From assembly GCA_945949375.1 (NCBI GenBank), contig CAMFEN010000015.1, positions 1 to 12,262 on the forward strand: a stretch of DNA of 12,262 bases, read 5' to 3'. Of the stretch, positions 5,179 through 11,109 are shown piece by piece (within the stretch, counting starts at the first letter, position 1; each line of letters begins with the position of its first letter). The notes under the pieces are model-generated. The model did not search any database. It was not told the DNA's origin and saw only the letters and a list, made by a program, of their open reading frames with translations. The position numbers and the translations under genes are program-made. This DNA comes from an uncultured Bacteroidales bacterium (lineage in GTDB: Bacteria > Bacteroidota > Bacteroidia > Bacteroidales > Paludibacteraceae).

Positions 5179-6033
5179 TCAGTACTTGATGTTATCTATC
5201 AGCCTTACGGGTCCGCAATAGACCGTTACGCAGCCGATAGCGTGTGAGAAATCTGCTGCGGGCAGCAGGGTAGATTGGTCCACTATCTCGTAGTACTCCA
5301 CTTCCAGCCCCTCCACGGCATTGATAGCCTCCACCACGCGCTGCTGCACCTCGGCAACGGGCTGTGCCTGCGCCCACTTGCGGCTCTCGAAAAGGATACG
5401 TGATATGTTCACCGCCGTCTGCTTCTCGCTCTCGGAGAGGCGCTCGTTGCGACTGCTGAGCGCCAGTCCGGACTCCTCGCGGACGATAGGGCAGCCGATG
5501 ATTTGCAGGTTGCCGAACGTGCCTGCCAGCGCTGAACCACTGACCATGTGGCGGATGATGGCGAGTTGCTGGTAGTCTTTCTCGCCAAAGTAAGCGCGGT
5601 CGGGTTGCACGAGGTAGAAAAGGCGGCTCACCACCTGCACCACGCCGTTGAAATGCCCCGGGCGCATCTTGCCTTCCATCACTTGGTCAAGCCCGTTGAA
5701 GTCAAACGGAAAGGTGCTGTTCATCTCCTCTGCGGTGTACATCTCTTCGGGCGCGGGCGCAAAGAGAAAATGTGCCCCGAGGTTAGAGAGCAAGTCGGCA
5801 TCGCGCCAGATATTGCGTGGGTACTTGGCGAGGTCTTCTTTGTTGTTGAACTGGGTAGGATTAACGAAGACAGAGACAAAGGTTACATCGTTCTCGCTTA
5901 CGCAGCGTTTGACGAGCGAGGCATGCCCCGCGTGGAGCGCCCCCATGGTGGGTACCAGTCCGATGGTCTTGTTTTGATGCTTGCAAGCCTCTACATGCTG
6001 GAGGAGTTCTTGCTTGGTGGTGATGATTTGCAT
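5179..6033 (-). CDS. panC: Pantoate--beta-alanine ligase (pantothenate synthetase)
   Basis: 284 residues from the ATG at 6033 (MQIITTKQELLQHVEACK), the normal length for the family; the frame is open further upstream, but that part crosses the promoter and lacks homology. Motifs in order: PTMGALHAGH (28-37, the HIGH-type ATP site, H34 and H37), VNPTQF (57-62, pantoate binding), MRPGHFNGV (123-131), FGEKDYQQL (149-157) and REESGLALSSRNERLS (185-200, the KMSKS-like loop region). The enzyme joins pantoate and beta-alanine through a pantoyl-adenylate using ATP, the last step to vitamin B5. In many Bacteroidales panD follows panC; here no panD is present and about 500 gene-free bases follow, so panD must lie elsewhere or be absent. 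Confidence 0.97.
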   Translation of the reverse strand: MQIITTKQELLQHVEACKHQNKTIGLVPTMGALHAGHASLVKRCVSENDVTFVSVFVNPTQFNNKEDLAKYPRNIWRDADLLSNLGAHFLFAPAPEEMYTAEEMNSTFPFDFNGLDQVMEGKMRPGHFNGVVQVVSRLFYLVQPDRAYFGEKDYQQLAIIRHMVSGSALAGTFGNLQIIGCPIVREESGLALSSRNERLSESEKQTAVNISRILFESRKWAQAQPVAEVQQRVVEAINAVEGLEVEYYEIVDQSTLLPAADFSHAIGCVTVYCGPVRLIDNIKY

Positions 6034-6073
6034 ATTTCTTGATAGCGTATTCTTCGTTGTTTCCTTTATCTCT

Positions 6074-6103
6074 TTGGTGCGGCCTGGAGACTGCACCTCC
6101 TTT
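6074..6103 (+). repeat. Hairpin repeat, family A, in the panC leader
   Basis: GGTGCGG (6076-6082) and CTGCACC (6091-6097) pair with one G-T wobble across the loop CCTGGAGA, followed by TCCTTT. The copy at 7268-7297 has the same design with a fully paired stem (GGTGCGG/CCGCACC, loop CAGGGAGA, then TCCTTG). It lies between the panC promoter and start codon and so would be in the 5' UTR. Confidence 0.65.
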
Positions 6104-6117
6104 ACCAAAAAAGCCTG

Positions 6118-6148
6118 CAAAGGTACTAAAAAAAACGGACAAAACAAA
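6118..6148 (-). promoter_or_regulatory. Bacteroidota-type promoter of panC
   Basis: On the minus strand, TTTG (6148-6145), a 19-base spacer and TACCTTTG (6125-6118) match the consensus. The 5' UTR would be about 80 bases long and contains the family A hairpin. Confidence 0.78.
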
Positions 6149-6164
6149 TTTTTTGAAAGAAAAA

Positions 6165-6196
6165 GTTGCAAATGTCAATAATTTTTAGTACCTTTG
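6165..6196 (+). promoter_or_regulatory. Bacteroidota-type promoter of the GT5-domain gene
   Basis: TACCTTTG (6189-6196) is a perfect -7 element; 20 bases upstream is GTTG (6165-6168), a three-of-four match to TTTG. It is divergent from the panC promoter, the two -33 elements being 16 bases apart. The leader to the ATG is about 105 bases. Confidence 0.65.
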
Positions 6197-6306
6197 CAAG
6201 AAATTTTTGCAAAGACCGCTCGCTGTTAGTCTCAACTTGTCGGGATAGAACTCGAAAATCTAACATCTAACAACGCAGTTGTCTCATCTCAAACTTCAAA
6301 TTTTCT

Positions 6307-7131
6307 ATGCCTATGAAAGAGCCGAAACGAGTCCTGTTTATCTCGCAAGAGATATACCCCTATTTAGCGGAAGAGACGCCTATTCGTGTGCTCAATAGGC
6401 AGTTGCCCGAGTTGTTCCAATCGAAAGGCTACGAGACCCGCACGTTCATGCCGAAGTTCGGCGACATCAACGAGCGCCGTAACCAATTGCACGAAGTGAT
6501 ACGCCTCTCGGGCATGAATATCATCATCAGCGAGACTGACCACCCGCTGCTCATCAAGGTGGCGAGCATACAGTCCGCCCGTATTCAGATTTACTTCATT
6601 GACAACGACGACCTATTCCACAAGCGCAAAGGCATTGCCGACGCTGAGGGAAAGGAGTATGCCGACAACGACGAGCGTTGTATCTTCTTCGCCCGCGGAG
6701 CCATCGAGACCGTGAAGAAACTGCGTTGGACGCCCAACGTGGTGGTCTGCTCGGGCTGGATGTCGGCACTGGCGCCGCTTTATCTCAAGAAAGCGTACGC
6801 CGATGAGCCCTTCTTTGCGAACTCCAAAATCGTGCTGGCTATCAACGATGATGAGTATCAAACACCGTTTGGCACGAAGTTTGCACAGAAGTTGCAGATT
6901 GACGGAATTTCCAACAACGACGTGCGTAGCATAGCAGGTTTCCCCGTGGGCTACGAGGAGTTGATGCGACTGGCGATAGACTACACTGACGCCATCACGT
7001 TCGCCAGCCCGAAGATTAACCAGCGCGTGATGAACTATGCGGAGACAAGCCGCAAACCCATATTGCCCTACGAAGAAGGCGCAGACAACAAGCGTTTCCT
7101 CGACTTCTGCAACGGGCTGATAGGAGAGTAA
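6307..7131 (+). CDS. Short glycogen/starch synthase-like protein (GT5 N-terminal domain only)
   Basis: 274 residues from ATG 6307; ATG 6313 is an alternative start. The sequence follows the N-terminal Rossmann domain of the GT5 glycogen synthases: KRVLFISQEIYPY at the start, a ring of family positions such as FMPKFGDINERR and IYFIDNDDLFHKR, then WTPNVVVCSGWMSAL and a late VRSIAGFP. The C-terminal GT-B domain is absent; a full GlgA is about 480 residues. The usual ADP-glucose loop KTGGL is replaced by AEETPIR (residues 21-27). Automatic annotation of this Bacteroidota family is 'glycogen/starch synthase', but polysaccharide synthesis by this protein is doubtful. It shares a divergent promoter region with panC and is followed on the same strand by a DUF4270 lipoprotein, a neighbourhood I recall from other Bacteroidales. 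Confidence 0.85.
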   Translation: MPMKEPKRVLFISQEIYPYLAEETPIRVLNRQLPELFQSKGYETRTFMPKFGDINERRNQLHEVIRLSGMNIIISETDHPLLIKVASIQSARIQIYFIDNDDLFHKRKGIADAEGKEYADNDERCIFFARGAIETVKKLRWTPNVVVCSGWMSALAPLYLKKAYADEPFFANSKIVLAINDDEYQTPFGTKFAQKLQIDGISNNDVRSIAGFPVGYEELMRLAIDYTDAITFASPKINQRVMNYAETSRKPILPYEEGADNKRFLDFCNGLIGE

Positions 7132-7140
7132 CGAAGACCG

Positions 7141-7173
7141 CTGTCCGGGTGCGCAGGCGTCCCCGCCTGCTGA
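7141..7173 (+). repeat. GC-rich hairpin repeat, family B
   Basis: Contains a perfect stem GCAGGCG (7153-7159) with CGCCTGC (7164-7170) and loop TCCC, preceded by CTGTCCGGGT. A related element at 10704-10733 reads CTGTCCGTGCGCCGGCGTCC in its first 20 bases. It starts 10 bases after the GT5 stop codon. It lacks a T-run, so is not an obvious terminator. Confidence 0.6.
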
Positions 7174-7187
7174 AATATCGCTCACTA

Positions 7188-7222
7188 CGTTCGCTAAAAG
7201 ATAAAGGATAAAAGACTGATTA
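7188..7222 (-). repeat. Dispersed repeat, family C copy
   Basis: On the minus strand this gives AATCAGTCTTTTATCCTTTA then TCTTTTAGCGAACG, which lines up with 2993-3023 (TTTAGTC, ATCCTTCAT, CTTTAGCATAGC). It lies just upstream of the DUF4270 start codon. Confidence 0.5.
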
Positions 7223-7231
7223 CATTCGTCT

Positions 7232-8710
7232 ATGATTTGGATGGGAAATAGAGGATTAGGTGCTTTGTTGGTGCGGCAGGGAGACCGCACCTCCTTGTTA
7301 TTTGCTTGTACACTCTTTTTGGGGGGGATTTTAACCGGCTGCAAAGACGATGTGGTAACTGCGGGCAGTTCGTTGTTGGACGATAATGATAAGATAATCG
7401 TTTGCTCCGACACTTTCTCTTTGTCGTCCAACTTAGCCCCCTGCGGCAGTATCATCACGGCACCTGACTCGTTCCTGTTGGGCGAGATAGCCACCGATTA
7501 CGGCACAGTGCGCGCCGAGGTGCTGACGCAGTTAGCGTGCCCTGTGGGCTTCCAATATCCGGAGACGGCAGAAGTGGACTCCGTCTGTCTCTTTATCTAC
7601 TACCGCGACTGGGTGGGCAGCAACAGCACTCCGATGGCAATCAATGTATATGAGATTGACCGCGGCGTGATGGAATATAACCTTACCTATACTTCAGACA
7701 TCAATATCGCCGACTATTGTAGCATGGAAGACAGCACGCTCCTCGTTGCGCGTCAGCCCCTTATCGTGGCTGGGAGCAAGGTGGATAGCGTCTATAACAG
7801 CAGCACGGGCACCTACCAGCCGATGGTGCGTTGCCGCATGAGCGACGACTTTGCCAACCGCTTCTTCTCTATGCAAGCCTATACCTCGCAGGAAGCGTTC
7901 AATGAGTTCTTCAAGGGGCTGTATATCACGCCCACCTTCGGCAGTGCTACCGTGCTGCATATCACCGATGTGAGCATGGCAGTCTATTACCATTTCTCCT
8001 ACAACCGCGCAGGACAAGACACCACGGTTACCGACATGAAGGGCTTCTACGCCAACGCGGAGGTGCGTGGTTTGAACCGCATAGAGTATCGCGAGAAAGA
8101 AACGCTGGTGGAGAACCTGCTGGCAGACAGCGCGCACTATAGTTACGTGATTGCTCCCGCGGGCGTCTATACGCGCATGCAGGTCCCGATGTTGCAGATA
8201 GAGGAGACCATTATGCAAAGCATGATTTACCAAGACACGGTGAAGCGCGCGTATGTCAACCTTGCGCAGTTGCAGGTAGATGTACTCAACGTCTATGATG
8301 GCACGGGCTCGGACATCAGCCGCAACGACTGGCTGCAGCCCGCTGACTATATGCTGCTCATCAAGGAAGAGAGCGTGGACCGCTTCTTCCGCAAGAAAGA
8401 ACTGCCTTCCGATACAGTGGCTATCCTCTCTTCGCTCAGCACGGGAGTGGACTCGCTCGGTAACACTATCTACTACTATTCCTACGACCTTAACACTCTG
8501 CTGACCAATCAAATACGGCAGGGGATAAATCCCGACACGCTGAATATGCTGCTGGTGCCCGTAACGGTGGAGACCACCACCAACTCGGCTTATGGTACCA
8601 CCTCCGTCACTTCCGTGCGCCAGAGCCAAGTGATGTCCGCCACGAAGATTCGCAGTGCGCAGAACGCCGACAGCCCCCTCTCGCTCAAAGTGGTTTACTC
8701 AGGCTTCTAA
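7232..8710 (+). CDS. DUF4270 family outer-surface/periplasmic lipoprotein
   Basis: 492 residues from ATG 7232 (ATG 7241 is possible). It has a lipoprotein signal sequence: a long n-region (1-21), hydrophobic core LLFACTLFLGGIL and lipobox LTGC with C37 as the lipidated residue, followed by KDD, which in Bacteroidota may favour export. The mature part starts with VTAGSSLLDDNDKI and contains EIATDYGTVRAEVLTQL and AEVDSVCLFIYY, the pattern of the DUF4270 family; it is beta-rich and ends SLKVVYSGF. Function unknown. Two oddities: residues 13-22 are encoded by a copy of the family A repeat, and the hydrophobic core is encoded across a run of seven G bases (7321-7327). The neighbouring GT5 protein may be functionally linked, but this is only inference from gene order. 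Confidence 0.88.
   Translation: MIWMGNRGLGALLVRQGDRTSLLFACTLFLGGILTGCKDDVVTAGSSLLDDNDKIIVCSDTFSLSSNLAPCGSIITAPDSFLLGEIATDYGTVRAEVLTQLACPVGFQYPETAEVDSVCLFIYYRDWVGSNSTPMAINVYEIDRGVMEYNLTYTSDINIADYCSMEDSTLLVARQPLIVAGSKVDSVYNSSTGTYQPMVRCRMSDDFANRFFSMQAYTSQEAFNEFFKGLYITPTFGSATVLHITDVSMAVYYHFSYNRAGQDTTVTDMKGFYANAEVRGLNRIEYREKETLVENLLADSAHYSYVIAPAGVYTRMQVPMLQIEETIMQSMIYQDTVKRAYVNLAQLQVDVLNVYDGTGSDISRNDWLQPADYMLLIKEESVDRFFRKKELPSDTVAILSSLSTGVDSLGNTIYYYSYDLNTLLTNQIRQGINPDTLNMLLVPVTVETTTNSAYGTTSVTSVRQSQVMSATKIRSAQNADSPLSLKVVYSGF
7268..7297 (+). repeat. Hairpin repeat, family A, inside the DUF4270 signal sequence
   Basis: GGTGCGG (7270-7276) pairs perfectly with CCGCACC (7285-7291), loop CAGGGAGA, followed by TCCTTG. 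The copy at 6074-6103 is similar. In frame it encodes LVRQGDRTSL, residues 13-22 of the lipoprotein precursor, just before the hydrophobic core. Confidence 0.65.
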
Positions 8711-8734
8711 TCCTTCTCAAGTGCCCATATAAAG

Positions 8735-8768
8735 CAAAGACACGCAGATTTGCGTGCCTTTGTTTTGT
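8735..8768. terminator. Terminator shared by the DUF4270 gene and mutL
   Basis: CAAAG-a-CACGCA (8735-8746) pairs with TGCGTG-c-CTTTG (8751-8762) around GATT, with one internal mismatch, followed on the plus strand by TTTTGTT. It fills the 57-bp gap between the two convergent genes, and on the minus strand it is followed by CTTTATATGG, so it probably serves both. Confidence 0.85.
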
Positions 8769-10666
8769 TATATTCGTTTCTGTAACTCGTCGTCTGTCAG
8801 TATGGTCATTACGTGTTTTCCATCCGGAGTGTAGAGATACGACTGGAGTGCAAATAGTTTTTCCACCAAGTCTCTCATCTCTTCCTCCGATAAAGTCTTT
8901 CCGTAAGGTATTGCAGTATCGTTAGCCAGCGCCATGGCAATTTGTTTGCGCCACTCTTCTTGCACATTTGCTCCCGTATCGCGCACGGCATCCAAGATAT
9001 GCCGCAGTGCCGTTACACCGCTCTGCTGCCCTAATTGCGCAGGTTGCCCATAGATGCTGTATGCCGTTTTGCCCAACTGCTCCAAATCAAAACCTATATG
9101 CTGCAGTTCATCTATCATCGGCTCTATCAACACCATATCTTCTGTCGTCAGTTCCAGCACATCGGGGAAGAGCAGTTTCTGCGTCGCCCCTTTCGCATCG
9201 GATAGTTGCGACATATACAAATCATATAGTACGCAAACATGGGCGCGGTGTTGGTTGATAATCGCTACCCCCTGCTCCGTCGCAGCAAAGATATACTTCC
9301 CTCCATACTGCCACAGACTGGATGAGGTGGGAAGGACGAAGGAGAAAAGATTGGCAACATTTGTCTCTGAAGAATCATATTCAATACCGTTTAGTCCTTC
9401 TGCCTTTATCCTTAATCCTTTATCCGTCTGGTATAGTTGTTCCCATCCTGCCGGCGTTTTACTGCCGTATGGCTTATTTGCTCCGGTAGAAGGATAGCGG
9501 TCATAATCCGAACTAATCCGTCTCTCATCTGTCATCTTTAATCCTGTCTCTCTGCGGAATGGGTTATAGTTAGGGTCTATGATTCGTTGGGGAGCATTGG
9601 TCGGACAATTGCCGTCCGGCAGGGGCATATCTATCTCTCCTTCGCGGTTGAAATCGATAGTCGGCGCGAGCGAAAACTTACCCAATGCCTCCCGCACCGA
9701 CGCGAGCAGGATTTGAAAAATTGCCTGCTCATCAGCAAACTTTATTTCGGTCTTTGTCGGGTGGATATTCACGTCAATAGACTGTGGATTGACCTCGAAA
9801 TAGATAAAGAATGAGGGCTGATAGTCTCCCGGGAGCATCCCCGAGTACGCCGTCATCACCGCCTTTTGAAAATACGGATGTCGCATATAGCGTCCGTTCA
9901 CGAAGAAATACTGCTGGGCGTTCTTTCCCGTTGATTCAGGTTTAGCAACAAAACCGTGTATTGACACCAGATCGGTATCCGTATGTATCTCTACGAGTTG
10001 TGAGGTGTATGGTCGTCCTGTGCCTTTGCCGAACACGCTCTCGATGCGTTGCTTCTCCGTGCCGGCAGGCAACTCGCTGAGTATCTCGTCGTTATGCACG
10101 AAGGTGAACTGCACCTGCGGATAAACCAGCACGATACGATGGTAATCCGTGAGCAGGTTGCGCAACTCTGTTTGGTCGGTCTTGAGGAACTTGCGCCGCA
10201 CGGGTACGTTGTAAAAGAGGTTCTTCACCCTTATGTTCGTTCCTTGTGGGCACTGGCATGGCTCTTGGTATAGCACTTCCGACCCCGCGATCTCTAATCT
10301 TGTACCCATCTCGTCCTCCTCGCGGCGAGTGGTTACCTCTACCTGCGCCACCGCACATATACTCGCTAAGGCTTCTCCCCGAAATCCCATCGTCCGTAGC
10401 GCAAACAAGTCAGCCGCCTCGCGTATCTTCGATGTTGCATGTCGCTCAAATGCCATCCGAGCGTCCGTCTCGCTCATCCCTTTGCCGTTGTCCACCACTT
10501 GCAGCAATGTCCTGCCTGCATCGCGCACCACCACTTGTATATGCGTTGCTCCGGCATCGAGACTATTCTCCACCAATTCCTTCAAGCATGACGCAGGACG
10601 CTGGATAACCTCTCCGGCGGCTATCTGATTGGCAACACTATCGGGTAAAAGATGAATGATGTCCAT
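8768..10666 (-). CDS. mutL: DNA mismatch repair protein MutL
   Basis: 632 residues, full length. The N-terminal GHKL ATPase has all classical motifs: ENSLDAGA (33-40, catalytic E33 and Mg-binding N37 region), DNGKGM (59-64), RHATSKI (75-81) and GFRGEAL (94-100). The transducer domain follows (FVNGRYMRHP at 255-264 and DVNIHPTKTEIKF at 298-310). A low-conservation linker spans about 335-435, and the dimerisation domain ends the protein. MutL couples MutS mismatch recognition to strand removal. The endonuclease motif DQHAxxE is represented only by NQHRAHVCVLYD (471-482), and the usual C-terminal CPHGRP is YTPDGK, so metal-dependent nicking is unlikely. Part of the linker is encoded by a dispersed repeat (9391-9426). 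It lies downstream of a small membrane-protein gene. Confidence 0.97.
   Translation of the reverse strand: MDIIHLLPDSVANQIAAGEVIQRPASCLKELVENSLDAGATHIQVVVRDAGRTLLQVVDNGKGMSETDARMAFERHATSKIREAADLFALRTMGFRGEALASICAVAQVEVTTRREEDEMGTRLEIAGSEVLYQEPCQCPQGTNIRVKNLFYNVPVRRKFLKTDQTELRNLLTDYHRIVLVYPQVQFTFVHNDEILSELPAGTEKQRIESVFGKGTGRPYTSQLVEIHTDTDLVSIHGFVAKPESTGKNAQQYFFVNGRYMRHPYFQKAVMTAYSGMLPGDYQPSFFIYFEVNPQSIDVNIHPTKTEIKFADEQAIFQILLASVREALGKFSLAPTIDFNREGEIDMPLPDGNCPTNAPQRIIDPNYNPFRRETGLKMTDERRISSDYDRYPSTGANKPYGSKTPAGWEQLYQTDKGLRIKAEGLNGIEYDSSETNVANLFSFVLPTSSSLWQYGGKYIFAATEQGVAIINQHRAHVCVLYDLYMSQLSDAKGATQKLLFPDVLELTTEDMVLIEPMIDELQHIGFDLEQLGKTAYSIYGQPAQLGQQSGVTALRHILDAVRDTGANVQEEWRKQIAMALANDTAIPYGKTLSEEEMRDLVEKLFALQSYLYTPDGKHVMTILTDDELQKRI
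9391..9426 (+). repeat. Dispersed repeat, family C copy, inside mutL
   Basis: Begins TTTAGTC and ends TTATCCTTAATCCTTTATCC. Apart from a 7-base insertion and one or two substitutions it matches the minus strand of the intergenic element 2089-2117. On the coding strand it encodes about residues 415-424 (DKGLRIKAEG) of the MutL linker. Confidence 0.6.
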
Positions 10667-10692
10667 AGGGGGTGGTAGTTGTCAGTGGTGAG

Positions 10693-10736
10693 TAATTAGG
10701 GGACTGTCCGTGCGCCGGCGTCCCGTCTGCTAATTA
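10693..10736. repeat. Hairpin repeat, family B, between the small membrane gene and mutL
   Basis: TAATTAG (10693-10699) and CTAATTA (10730-10736) form outer arms; inside, GGGAC (10700-10704) can pair with GTCCC. The core 10704-10733 resembles 7141-7173. It fills most of the 74-bp gap upstream of mutL. Confidence 0.55.
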
Positions 10737-10740
10737 GTGG

Positions 10741-10986
10741 TTACAGCAAGAAATAGAAAGCAAAGAGTAGCAGCACTAGCAGCGCAATCCAAAAGCCCAA
10801 ACGCGATTGTTTCTTGCGGCGCAGTTCGGTCATATTTTTCTCGTGCTCCTCGCGGAAACTGCCGCGATGCAGTTGGCTATGCTTCTGCTCACGACGCTCG
10901 CGGCGCTCCTCCTTCTCCTTATCATAGTAGATAGGGCGGTAGTCCCACTCACGTGGTTTGGGTACTTTGGGGAATAAAATAGACAT
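10741..10986 (-). CDS. Small C-terminally anchored membrane protein, uncharacterised
   Basis: 81 residues from ATG 10986. The N-terminus MSILFPKVPKPREWDYRPIY with the PREWDYRPIYYD block resembles a short uncharacterised protein family that I have seen in Bacteroidota. The middle (25-62) is very rich in K, R and E (EKEERRERREQK) and would form a charged helix. The last 18 residues form one hydrophobic segment (FWIALLVLLLFAFYFLL) running to the C-terminus, so the protein is probably tail-anchored with its charged part in the cytoplasm. There is no signal peptide. It lies between the OmpA/TPR gene and mutL on the same strand, separated from each by repeats. Function unknown. Confidence 0.82.
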   Translation of the reverse strand: MSILFPKVPKPREWDYRPIYYDKEKEERRERREQKHSQLHRGSFREEHEKNMTELRRKKQSRLGFWIALLVLLLFAFYFLL

Positions 10987-11024
10987 GGGAAGTTTCCGGT
11001 TTCAAGTTTCAGAGAGATAATAAA

Positions 11025-11086
11025 AAGTTTCAAGTTTCAGGTTTCAAGTGCGATGACTCGTCTAACTAACCTGAAACTTGAAACTT
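11025..11086. repeat. Heptad repeats (GTTTCAA) forming a 19-bp inverted repeat
   Basis: The left arm 11025-11043 (AAGTTTCAAGTTTCAGGTT) is the exact reverse complement of 11068-11086, with a 24-base loop. Both arms consist of repeated GTTTCAA/GTTTCAG heptads, and a further partial copy lies at 10999-11013. It lies between the OmpA/TPR gene and the small membrane gene; it could end or attenuate the upstream transcript, though it has no U-run. Confidence 0.75.
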
Positions 11087-11109
11087 GAAACTATTACGCG
11101 TCAGCGTGT

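Noticed and set aside
6034..6171. N-terminal extension of PanC
   Set aside because: The extension crosses the panC promoter and the family A hairpin and lacks similarity; the ATG at 6033 gives the standard family length and start.
6613..7494. Long minus-strand open frame of 293 codons
   Set aside because: It overlaps the GT5 gene, the intergenic repeats and the DUF4270 start in antisense and shows no domain.
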